41,838 nucleotides of DNA. Source: Oscillospiraceae bacterium (lineage in GTDB: Bacteria > Bacillota > Clostridia > Oscillospirales > Oscillospiraceae). The stretch lies in the NCBI GenBank assembly GCA_021201735.1, contig JAJQEJ010000044.1:1-41838 (forward strand), in the 5' to 3' direction. Both the position numbers and the translations under genes were made by a program. The notes under the pieces are model-generated. The model did not search any database. It saw nothing but the letters and a program-made list of their open reading frames with translations, and was not told the origin of the DNA. The stretch's first letter is position 1. Each line of letters begins with the position of its first letter. Below are positions 32,551-41,838 of the stretch, one piece after another.

Positions 32551-32568
32551 GCCCCGGTAGGCTATAAT
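32540..32568 (+). promoter_or_regulatory. Promoter of murD
   Basis: TTGCTT (32540-32545) and a perfect TATAAT (32563-32568) with 17-base spacing. The -35 lies inside the descending arm and T-run of the preceding terminator. Confidence 0.65.
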
Positions 32569-32630
32569 AAATGCACGTCGCCGGTGGGAAATTCTCCCTT
32601 CGGCTAAGATGGCTCAGAGGAGGAAAATGT

Positions 32631-34019
32631 ATGCCGTTTACCATTCAGCAGGCAATCGCGGAGCTCAGGAAAAAGCACGTTGCCGTGCTTGGGCTTGGCG
32701 TTTCGAATACACCGCTCATTAAAATGCTCCTGCGCGCGGATGTAGAGGTGCTCGCGTGTGACAGAAAGGTGCGCGCGGAACTCTCCGGCAGGGACGAGGA
32801 GCTTGAGAGTTTAGGTGCAACGCTCTGTCTGGGCGAGGATTATCTCGACCACCTGCAGGGGCAGGACGTGATTTTCCGCACGCCGGGCCTCCATCCCGAT
32901 ACGCCGCAGCTTGCCGCAGCCCGGCAGCGCGGGAGCCTCATCACGTCGGAGATGGAGCTGTTTTTCCGCGTGTGTCCCTGCAAAATCATCGCCGTGACCG
33001 GCAGCGACGGCAAGACGACCACCACCACCATCATCTCGGAGTTTTTGAAGGCTGCCGGCCACACGGTCTACCTCGGCGGGAATATCGGCAGGCCGCTGCT
33101 TGCGGACGCGGATGGGATGTTCCCGGAGGATATCGTGGTGCTGGAGCTCTCCTCCTTCCAGCTCATGACGATGACGCGCAGTCCCGATATTGCCGTCGTC
33201 ACCAATGTGTCCCCCAACCATCTGGACATCCACAAATCCATGGGGGAGTATATCTCCGCCAAGGAAAACATACTCAAATATCAGTCCCCGGACGGCTGCG
33301 CGGTGCTCAATTACGATAATGAAATTACCCGCGCCTTCGCCAAAGGCGCTGCGGGTACGGTGCGCTTTTTTGGCCGGAGCGGGGCGCTTGAGCACGGCAT
33401 TGTCGAGCGGGACGGCGCAATCTGCGATACCGTGGGCGAGGAAACACGCACGGTGCTCCCCCTCGCCGATATCCTGCTCCCCGGCGCGCACAATGTGGAA
33501 AACTATATGGCTGCCATCGCCGCCGTGCAGGGGATGGTCTCCGACGACGTGATCCGCGGCGTCGCCAAACGCTTCGCGGGCGTGGAGCACCGCATTGAGC
33601 TGGTGCGCACCCTAAACGGCGTGCGCTACTATAACGACTCCATCGCCTCCAGTCCCACGCGCACCATCGCGGGACTGCGCTCCTTTCCGCAGAAGCTGAT
33701 CCTGATCGCGGGGGGCTATGATAAGCAGATACCGTTTGCGGCGCTCGGCACTGAAATTACAGCGCATGTAAAGCAGCTTTTCCTTACAGGCGATACCGCC
33801 GGAAAAATCCGCGCGGCGGTGGAGCAGGCCCCGGGGTACGCTCCGCAGACGACGCCCATTACGGTCATAAACGACTTCACGCAGGCGGTGCTTGCCGCCC
33901 ATATGGCGGCGCAGCCGGGTGACGTTGTGCTCCTCTCCCCCGCCTGCGCCTCCTTTGACCATTTTGTCAATTTCGCCGCGCGGGGGGAGGCATTTAAAAA
34001 GATCGTTTATGGGTTATAA
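32631..34019 (+). CDS. murD: UDP-N-acetylmuramoyl-L-alanine--D-glutamate ligase
   Basis: A 462-residue cytoplasmic peptidoglycan precursor ligase that adds D-glutamate to UDP-MurNAc-L-Ala using ATP. The N-terminal Rossmann-like domain has VAVLGLGVSNTPLIKML. The central domain has the P-loop AVTGSDGKTTTTTII (near residue 120), YLGGNIGRPLL, LELSSFQL and VTNVSPNHLDIH. The C-terminal domain has FAGVEHRIELV, YNDSIASSPTRTIAGL and LLSPACASFDHF. The ATG has AGGAGG seven bases upstream; the frame extends in phase to 32571 without support. It is usual in a division and cell-wall cluster, but here it stands alone between a transporter and peptidase genes. Confidence 0.97.
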   Translation: MPFTIQQAIAELRKKHVAVLGLGVSNTPLIKMLLRADVEVLACDRKVRAELSGRDEELESLGATLCLGEDYLDHLQGQDVIFRTPGLHPDTPQLAAARQRGSLITSEMELFFRVCPCKIIAVTGSDGKTTTTTIISEFLKAAGHTVYLGGNIGRPLLADADGMFPEDIVVLELSSFQLMTMTRSPDIAVVTNVSPNHLDIHKSMGEYISAKENILKYQSPDGCAVLNYDNEITRAFAKGAAGTVRFFGRSGALEHGIVERDGAICDTVGEETRTVLPLADILLPGAHNVENYMAAIAAVQGMVSDDVIRGVAKRFAGVEHRIELVRTLNGVRYYNDSIASSPTRTIAGLRSFPQKLILIAGGYDKQIPFAALGTEITAHVKQLFLTGDTAGKIRAAVEQAPGYAPQTTPITVINDFTQAVLAAHMAAQPGDVVLLSPACASFDHFVNFAARGEAFKKIVYGL

Positions 34020-34041
34020 TAAATTACACGATTGGCCCGTA

Positions 34042-34073
34042 CTTTTATGAAGGGGGTTCCCCTTCATAAGAAG
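34042..34073. terminator. Hairpin downstream of murD
   Basis: TTATGAAGGGG-type arms (34042-34055 with 34059-34073) enclose GTT. The stem is strong but has no T-run, so it is a weak terminator candidate. The core GGGGGTTCCCCTT is shared with the palindromic element at 28893-28905. Confidence 0.5.
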
Positions 34074-34097
34074 TAACATGAGAGGAGCCACCCGCTA

Positions 34098-35138
34098 TTG
34101 GATAGTAAAGAACGACTGACATATTTAAGCCAAATCAACGCGCCCTCCGGGTTCGAAACCCCTGCAGCGCGCGCAGCGCAAGCGCTGCTGCTCCCCCTGA
34201 TGGACGAGGTATCCATCGACCGCATGGGCAGCGTAATCGGCGCGCGCCGGTGCGGAAAAGCGGGGGCGAAGCGGCTGCTGCTCGACGCCCATCTCGATGA
34301 GATCGGCCTGATCGTGACCGGCATCGAGGAGGGTTTTTTGCGCTTTACCCAGCTCGGCGGGGTCGACCCCCGGATGCTCCCCAACCGCGAGCTGACCGTG
34401 CTGACGCCGACGCCGCTGTTCGGCGTGGTGGCGTGCCTCCCCCCGCACGTGCAGACGGCGGAGAGCGCACAGGCCGCCACGGCGATGGATCAGCTCTATA
34501 TCGACATCGGCATGACGCAGGCGGAAGCGAAACAGGCCGTCCCCATCGGGACGCCTGTTGTGTTCCGCGCCCCCTGCACGCCCCTCGGCGCGGGCCAGCT
34601 CTGCGGGAAGGCGATGGACGACCGCTCCTGTTTTGCGGCCCTTGTGCGGACGCTGGAGCTGCTGCAGGATCATCCGCTGGACGTGGACCTCTATGTGATG
34701 GGCAGCACGCGGGAGGAGATCTCTGGCGCAGGGGCGAAGGCGGGCACCTTTGCGATCCATCCGGACTGGTGTGTCGCGGTGGACGTCACCCACGGCGCGA
34801 CGCCGGACGCGCCCAAGCACAGAACCTTCCCGGTCGGCGGCGGGCCCGCCATCGGCGTGGGGCCGAATATGACGCACTGGATGACCGAACGCCTCCAGAA
34901 AACGGCGCGGGAGAAGGACATCCCGTACCAGCTGGAGGTCATGGGCGGGAGCAGCGGCACCAACGGCTGGCACATGCAGGTCAGCCGCGAGGGCGTCGCG
35001 ACGGCGGTACTCTCGCTGCCGCTGAAGTACATGCACAGCCCGGTGGAGACGCTGGACCTGGCAGATCTGGAGCAGCTTGCGCAGCTGCTCGCCGCCTTTA
35101 CGCTGTCGTTGGGAAAGGGGGCCGAACCACCTTGCTGA
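34098..35138 (+). CDS. M42-family metallo-aminopeptidase, first of three
   Basis: A 346-residue cytoplasmic peptidase of the TET/FrvX (M42) family. The ligands and catalytic residues are visible in order: LLLDAHLDEIGLIV (His/Asp), MDDRSCFAAL (bridging Asp), STREEISGAGAKAG (Glu pair), VAVDVTHG (Asp) and YMHSPVETLDLADL (His). FVxR-type substitutions are absent. The start is TTG at 34098, with AGGAG ten bases upstream. The end overlaps the start of the second M42 gene by 7 bp, which implies translational coupling. Family members form dodecameric tetrahedral complexes that trim short peptides with two metal ions. Confidence 0.92.
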   Translation: MDSKERLTYLSQINAPSGFETPAARAAQALLLPLMDEVSIDRMGSVIGARRCGKAGAKRLLLDAHLDEIGLIVTGIEEGFLRFTQLGGVDPRMLPNRELTVLTPTPLFGVVACLPPHVQTAESAQAATAMDQLYIDIGMTQAEAKQAVPIGTPVVFRAPCTPLGAGQLCGKAMDDRSCFAALVRTLELLQDHPLDVDLYVMGSTREEISGAGAKAGTFAIHPDWCVAVDVTHGATPDAPKHRTFPVGGGPAIGVGPNMTHWMTERLQKTAREKDIPYQLEVMGGSSGTNGWHMQVSREGVATAVLSLPLKYMHSPVETLDLADLEQLAQLLAAFTLSLGKGAEPPC

Positions 35139-36172
35139 ATCTGATTAAGACGCTCTGCGCCCTGCCCGGCGTGTCGAGCTTTGAAGGCCCGGTGCGCGAC
35201 TACATCCGCGCGCGCATCACCCCCTTTGCCGACGACGTGCGCGTGGACGCGATGGGAAACCTCATCGCCTTCAAGCGCGGCAAGCGCCCTGCGGGCAACA
35301 CCCTCCTGCTCGCCGCGCATATGGACGAGGTGGGGCTGATCGTCCGCGAACTCTGCGAGGACGGGTGCTTGAAATTTGAGACGGTGGGCGGCATCGACCG
35401 CCGCGTGCTCATCGGCAAGCGGGTGCGCGTGGGCGCGGCGGGCATCGCCGGCGTCATCGGCCTCAAAGCCTACCACCTCGTGAGCACACAGGAGGAGAAA
35501 ACCGTGCCCAAGCTGGAGCAGTTTTATATCGACATCGGCTGCACCAAAAAGTTGGAAGCGGAGGCGCTGGTTGCCCTCGGCGACTACGCGGTGTTCGACA
35601 GCGACGCGGTGGAGTTCGGCGATGGGCTACTCAAGGCCAAGGCCTTAGATGACCGCATCGGCTGCGCCGTGATGATGAAGCTCATGGAACAGCCGCTGGA
35701 GATGGACTGCACCTTCGCCTTCACCGTGCAGGAGGAGGTCGGGACGCGCGGCGCGTTCGGCGCGGCGTTTTCCGTCACGCCCAAAATCGCGCTGGTGCTC
35801 GAGACCACGACGGCGGCGGACCTGCCCGACATGCAGGAGCACAAGCGTGTCTGCGTGCCGGGCGGCGGGCCGGTGGTGCCGTTTATGGACGGCGGCTCGG
35901 TGGCCAACCGGGGGCTCTACGAGCTACTGCGGACGCTCGCGCGGGAACATGACATTCCGTGGCAGACCAAGCACTATATTGCGGGCGGAAATGACGCCGC
36001 CGCCATCCAGCGCACCAAGGACGGGGTGCGCACGGCGGTACTGAGCGCGGCGGTGCGTTATCTGCACGCCCCCGCGAGCGTGGCGAGTGTCCGCGATTTT
36101 GACCCGATGCTGCGCCTCGCGCGGCACTTCATCGCCGCCGTTGCGGAAAAGGAGGAGACAGAATGGACCTGA
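35132..36172 (+). CDS. M42-family metallo-aminopeptidase, second of three
   Basis: A 346-residue paralogue of its neighbours, starting at TTG 35132 (AGGGGG ten bases upstream), inside the end of the first M42 gene. Motifs: TLLLAAHMDEVGLIV, ALDDRIGCAVMM, FTVQEEVGTRGA and YLHAPASVASVRD. The metal-binding Asp of the VDVT motif in the other two copies is replaced by Glu (LETTTAADLPD), a variant known in part of the family. Its end overlaps the next gene by 10 bp. The clear divergence between copies suggests different peptide preferences or a mixed complex (inference). Confidence 0.92.
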   Translation: MLNLIKTLCALPGVSSFEGPVRDYIRARITPFADDVRVDAMGNLIAFKRGKRPAGNTLLLAAHMDEVGLIVRELCEDGCLKFETVGGIDRRVLIGKRVRVGAAGIAGVIGLKAYHLVSTQEEKTVPKLEQFYIDIGCTKKLEAEALVALGDYAVFDSDAVEFGDGLLKAKALDDRIGCAVMMKLMEQPLEMDCTFAFTVQEEVGTRGAFGAAFSVTPKIALVLETTTAADLPDMQEHKRVCVPGGGPVVPFMDGGSVANRGLYELLRTLAREHDIPWQTKHYIAGGNDAAAIQRTKDGVRTAVLSAAVRYLHAPASVASVRDFDPMLRLARHFIAAVAEKEETEWT

Positions 36173-37164
36173 TCACAACGCTCCAAGCCCTGAACGCCTG
36201 TCACGGCCCTTCGGGGGACGAGAGGGAGATCGCCGAAACCCTATCGCGCCTCTGCGCGCCTTATGTGGACGACTGCCGCGTGGATACGCTCGGCAATCTC
36301 ATCGCGCACAAAGCGGGACGCGGGCCGAAGGTGCTCTTTGCCTCCCACATGGACAGCGTGGGCTTTATCGTGACGCATATTGAGGAAACAGGTTTCCTGC
36401 GCCTTGGCAGGCTCGGCGGGATTACCCCCAGCAGCGTGCTGCACACCCCCGTGCGCTTTCGCAGCGGCATAAAAGGGCTTGTCGCCGCCGAGCAAGGGCT
36501 GGCGCGCAAGGCGCTGACCCTGGACGACCTGTATATTGACATCGGCGCGGCGGACCGGGCGGAGGCGGAGGGCATGGTGGCCCTCGGCGACACCGCCGTC
36601 TTTGACGCACCCGTCTTTGCGGCGGGTGCGCATAAAATTGTATCGCCCTATCTCGATAACCGCATCTCCTGCGTCGCGCTGCTGATGGCGATGGAAACCA
36701 TCACGCAGCATGAAAACGACCTCTATTTCGTCTTCACCGCGCAGGAGGAGCTGGGCCTGCGCGGCGCGCGGACTGCCGCGTACGGCATCGACCCCGACTA
36801 CGCCATTGCCGTCGACGTGACCGCCTGCGACGATATGCCCGGCGCAAAGCACACCGCGAGCGCGGTCACCGGCAAGGGAGCGGGCATCAAAGTGATGGAT
36901 CACTCGGTGATCTGCCACCCGGCGGTGGTCGCGCGGCTCGAAGCGCTCGCGGCGGAGCACGGCATCGCGGCGCAGCGGGACATGATGCGCACCGGCGGCA
37001 CCGACGCGGGGGCCATGCATCAGGTGCGCGCGGGCGTGACGACGGGCGGCATTTCCATCCCCTGCCGCTACATCCACTCCCCCACGGAGCTTGCCGACCG
37101 GCGGGACGTTGCGGCGGCGGCAGATCTCATTGCGGCGTTCGCCCGCGCCAAATTGGAGGTTTAG
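36163..37164 (+). CDS. M42-family metallo-aminopeptidase, third of three
   Basis: A 333-residue member with the full motif set: VLFASHMDSVGFIV, SPYLDNRISCVAL, FTAQEELGLRGA, IAVDVTACDDMPGA and YIHSPTELADRRDV. The ATG at 36163 lies within the end of the second M42 gene. All metal ligands and the catalytic glutamate (first E of EE) are present. It is 8 bp before the PLP-enzyme gene, so 34098-38423 reads as one operon. Three tandem M42 genes recall the archaeal TET peptidases, which have different size and charge preferences and can form mixed particles. Confidence 0.93.
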   Translation: MDLITTLQALNACHGPSGDEREIAETLSRLCAPYVDDCRVDTLGNLIAHKAGRGPKVLFASHMDSVGFIVTHIEETGFLRLGRLGGITPSSVLHTPVRFRSGIKGLVAAEQGLARKALTLDDLYIDIGAADRAEAEGMVALGDTAVFDAPVFAAGAHKIVSPYLDNRISCVALLMAMETITQHENDLYFVFTAQEELGLRGARTAAYGIDPDYAIAVDVTACDDMPGAKHTASAVTGKGAGIKVMDHSVICHPAVVARLEALAAEHGIAAQRDMMRTGGTDAGAMHQVRAGVTTGGISIPCRYIHSPTELADRRDVAAAADLIAAFARAKLEV

Positions 37165-37172
37165 GAGCACAC

Positions 37173-38423
37173 ATGGCTTTAGAAATAAGTGAGAAAGTGC
37201 AAGCGCTCGCCCGGCAGGCGCAGCAGGAGATTCAGGGGCAGTTTGCGGGCATTGACGCGGTCGCGGAGGAGAACACCGCCAGGGTGCTGGGTGCCTTCCG
37301 GCAGCACCGGGTGGCGGAAGGCTATTTCGCCGGGACGACCGGCTACGGCTACGACGACGTGGGCCGCGACAGGCTGGAGGATATTTACGCCACCATTTTC
37401 GGCACGGAGGACGCGCTCGTGCGCATCGGGTTTGTCAACGGCACCCATGCCATCACCTGCGCCCTGTTCGGCGCGCTGCGTCCGGGGCAGGTTTTGGTCT
37501 CGGCGGTGGGCGCGCCGTACGACACCCTGCTGGGGGTGATCGGCGTGACCGAAAAGGGCTTCGGCTCGCTCGCAGATTACGGCATCGGCTACCGTCAGGT
37601 GGAAGTAAAGGACAACGCGCCCGACCTTGCGGGCCTCAGCGCGGCGGCGCGGGACCCCGCCGTCGGGGCGGTGCTGATTCAGCGCTCGCGCGGATACGCC
37701 ACCCGCGCGTCCCTCTCGGTGGAGGAGATCACCGGGCTCTGCCGCTGCATCCGCGCGGTGAATCCGGGTGCGGCCATCATCGTGGACAACTGCTACGGCG
37801 AGTTTGTGGAGGTGTGCGAACCGACGCAGGCGGGGGCTGACCTTGTGGTCGGCTCCCTCATCAAAAACCCCGGCGGCGGCCTTGCCCCCACCGGCGGCTA
37901 TATCGCGGGGCGGCGGGATCTCGTGCAAAACGCCGCCATGCGCCTCACCTGTCCCGGCATCGGCAAGGAGTGCGGCGCATCGCTGGGCCAAAACAGGGCG
38001 CTCTATCAGGGCCTGTTTCTCGCCCCCCACACCGTGGCGCAGGCCCTCAAAACAGCTGTATTCAGCGCGCGGATGCTGGAGCTGCTCGGCTATCGGGCCG
38101 ACCCGCCCTCCACCGGCACGCGCCACGATATCATTCAGATGATCCACTTCGGCGCGCCCGAGCCGCTCAAGCGGTTTTGCGGCGGCATTCAGTCCGGCGC
38201 GCCGGTGGATGCCTACGTGACACCGGAGCCGTGGGACATGCCGGGCTACGACTGCCAGGTCATCATGGCGGCAGGGGCCTTTATTCAGGGCGCGTCCATC
38301 GAGCTATCCTGCGACGCGCCGATGCGCGCGCCCTATACGGCATACTTGCAGGGCGGGCTGACCTACGAATCGGGCAAGCTCGGCGTGATGCTGGCGGCAG
38401 AACGCCTGCTCGCGGAGGAATAG
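37173..38423 (+). CDS. Methionine gamma-lyase family PLP enzyme (aluminium resistance protein family)
   Basis: A 416-residue fold-type I PLP protein. Characteristic segments are GTTGYGYDDVGRDRLEDIYA, RIGFVNGTHAITCALFGAL, IIVDNCYGEFVE (PLP-binding Asp), the presumed Schiff-base lysine in VVGSLIKNPGGG, and QGGLTYESGKLGVMLA at the end. The length is usual for the family annotated as methionine gamma-lyase or aluminium resistance protein. The reaction is not well established and PLP-dependent C-S lyase activity is inference. The ATG has TAGGAG five bases upstream. It is the last gene after three M42 peptidases; amino acids released by them could feed it. Confidence 0.92.
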   Translation: MALEISEKVQALARQAQQEIQGQFAGIDAVAEENTARVLGAFRQHRVAEGYFAGTTGYGYDDVGRDRLEDIYATIFGTEDALVRIGFVNGTHAITCALFGALRPGQVLVSAVGAPYDTLLGVIGVTEKGFGSLADYGIGYRQVEVKDNAPDLAGLSAAARDPAVGAVLIQRSRGYATRASLSVEEITGLCRCIRAVNPGAAIIVDNCYGEFVEVCEPTQAGADLVVGSLIKNPGGGLAPTGGYIAGRRDLVQNAAMRLTCPGIGKECGASLGQNRALYQGLFLAPHTVAQALKTAVFSARMLELLGYRADPPSTGTRHDIIQMIHFGAPEPLKRFCGGIQSGAPVDAYVTPEPWDMPGYDCQVIMAAGAFIQGASIELSCDAPMRAPYTAYLQGGLTYESGKLGVMLAAERLLAEE

Positions 38424-38467
38424 GGCAAGCCGCGCCGCGCATAAGCTCCCTTGGGGGAGGTGGCGCG

Positions 38468-39130
38468 ATGCACAGATACCGCAGAAAACGGCGGGGAAAA
38501 GTGCGGTTCTGGCAGCGGACGTGGTTTTTTAACCTCCTCTCCGCGGCGCTCGGCATCTCGCTGGCCCTGCTGCTGATCTGGGGGGTGGACGCGCGGCTGC
38601 GCCCGGTGATCGCCGACACGGCGGAGAGCAAGACGCGCAACGTCGTGACCGCGCTTGTGAGCGAGGTTGTGCTCGACGTGATGACCGAGCGGGGCTGGGG
38701 CTACGACGACTTCGTCACCATCCAGACCGATACGGATGGGCGTGTCACCCTGATGACAACAGACACTGTAAAGCTAAACACCTTGCGTTCCGATATCCTC
38801 ACGCGCGTTGTGGCACAAGTTGAGGATTTGGACACCGGCCAGCTCGGCATTCCGTTCGGGACGGTCACGGGCTTTTCGCCCGCAGGCAGCTGGTGGCCCA
38901 CCCTGCCGGTGAAGGTGGTCGCCGTGGCATCGTCGAGCGCGGCATTTGAAAATGAGTTTTCTGAGGCGGGGATTAACCAGACGCTGCACCGGATTGTGCT
39001 CAATGTGGAGGTCACCGTAAAACTGCTCATTCCCGGCGGGACGGTGGAACTGGAGATTCCGAACAGTGTCTGTCTGACCGAGACACTCATTGTGGGGCAG
39101 GTGCCGGAGGCCTACTTGACGCCCTCATAG
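38468..39130 (+). CDS. yunB: Sporulation protein YunB
   Basis: A 220-residue protein with a very basic N-terminus (MHRYRRKRRGKVRF), one membrane helix (about 20-41) and an outside domain. Family features are ARLRPVIADTAESKTRN, DFVTIQTDTDGRVTLMTTDT, GIPFGTVTGF and LIPGGTVELEIPNSVCLTET. YunB is expressed in the mother cell during sporulation in Bacillus (family knowledge), so this gene argues for a spore-former. The ATG has GGGGGAGG seven bases upstream. It is 44 bp after the PLP-enzyme gene. I see no sigma-E-like promoter clear enough to list. Confidence 0.93.
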   Translation: MHRYRRKRRGKVRFWQRTWFFNLLSAALGISLALLLIWGVDARLRPVIADTAESKTRNVVTALVSEVVLDVMTERGWGYDDFVTIQTDTDGRVTLMTTDTVKLNTLRSDILTRVVAQVEDLDTGQLGIPFGTVTGFSPAGSWWPTLPVKVVAVASSSAAFENEFSEAGINQTLHRIVLNVEVTVKLLIPGGTVELEIPNSVCLTETLIVGQVPEAYLTPS

Positions 39131-39150
39131 GTGCGTCCCTGCTTCTTCTG

Positions 39151-39179
39151 GAGTGGGTTCCCTTGCCCTGCTTGCTTGT

Positions 39180-39205
<26 letters not shown>
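39151..39205. repeat. Second copy of the dispersed element arm
   Basis: This stretch matches 28891-28950 over most of its length: GGGTTCCC-TTGCCC, GCTTGTCC, TTTTTCGCCT and CGCAGCGG appear in the same order and spacing. It passes directly into the large palindrome that fills the yunB-ligA gap. Confidence 0.72.
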
Positions 39206-41704
<2,499 letters not shown>

Positions 41705-41710
41705 AACAAA

Positions 41711-41749
41711 GCGGAGGCTGTTTCAACATAAAATTGAAACAGCCTCCGC
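41711..41749 (+). terminator. Hairpin after ligA
   Basis: GCGGAGGCTGTTTCAA (41711-41726) pairs perfectly with 41734-41749 around a 7-base loop. It lies 6 bp after the stop codon. It lacks a T-run, but the stem includes a TTTCAA/TTGAAA top. Confidence 0.65.
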
Positions 41750-41762
41750 TTCAGCCTGTCAA

Positions 41763-41799
41763 AGAACGGCTGCTTTCATCAGTCGAAAGCAGCCGTTCT
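41763..41799 (+). terminator. Second hairpin after ligA
   Basis: AGAACGGCTGCTTTC (41763-41777) pairs perfectly with 41785-41799 around a 7-base loop. It stands in tandem with the preceding hairpin and may terminate transcription from either side. The linker CCTGTCAAAGAA (41755-41766) also occurs at 29061-29072 after another hairpin. Confidence 0.55.
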
Positions 41800-41838
41800 T
41801 GTGCTAAACAACGTAAATATGGGAAAAAAGCGGTGAAC

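Noticed and set aside
34125-35036. Minus-strand frame opposite the first M42 gene
   Set aside because: Antisense shadow; the M42 metal-binding motifs are all on the plus strand.

Overview
The window looks like chromosome of a GC-rich, spore-forming Gram-positive member of the Clostridia, probably Oscillospiraceae-like (inference). The evidence is S-layer homology (SLH) anchored surface proteins, a YunB sporulation protein, an alr-mazF locus with a YdcC-like lipoprotein next to it, tandem M42 aminopeptidases, and ribosome binding sites of the AGGAGG type. No rRNA, tRNA, CRISPR array, phage or transposase gene was seen.

Layout. (1) 1-10033, mostly minus strand: three large secreted beta-helix proteins with Pmp-like GGxI/FxxN repeats. 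Two of them end in InlB-type repeats plus three SLH domains, and these ends share about 1.2 kb, of which 977 bp is identical by eye. The third runs off the left edge. A small XRE regulator lies between them on the plus strand. (2) 10210-15813: feoB, an anchored hypothetical protein, a PadR/HAAS-type regulatory cassette, a short exported protein and an orphan MazF toxin. (3) 16014-19343, minus: alr, a LolA/YdcC-like lipoprotein and bifunctional NAD(P)H-hydrate repair enzyme, in an order known from other Firmicutes. (4) 19421-26721: a ferritin-like protein, glutathione peroxidase, a response regulator/ABC transporter/histidine kinase module of the lantibiotic-protection type with a frameshifted permease, and a large orphan hybrid kinase.

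(5) 26842-32327 is the most unusual part. A BlaI-type repressor with a matching operator precedes a BlaR1-like M56 membrane metalloprotease whose extracellular sensor is a set of SLH modules instead of a penicillin-binding domain. A separately promoted FtsX-type ABC transporter follows, with a frameshifted permease. I infer a cell-surface or S-layer sensing circuit built on the Bla/Mec logic. (6) 32631-41704, plus: murD, three overlapping M42 aminopeptidases, a methionine-gamma-lyase-family PLP enzyme, yunB and ligA.

The intergenic gaps hold several palindromic elements: a 160-bp MITE-like element inserted exactly in a stop codon (32327-32486), a 109-bp palindrome (28891-28999) whose arm recurs at 39151-39205, and a roughly 540-bp imperfect palindrome that fills most of the yunB-ligA gap and includes the ligA ribosome binding site.
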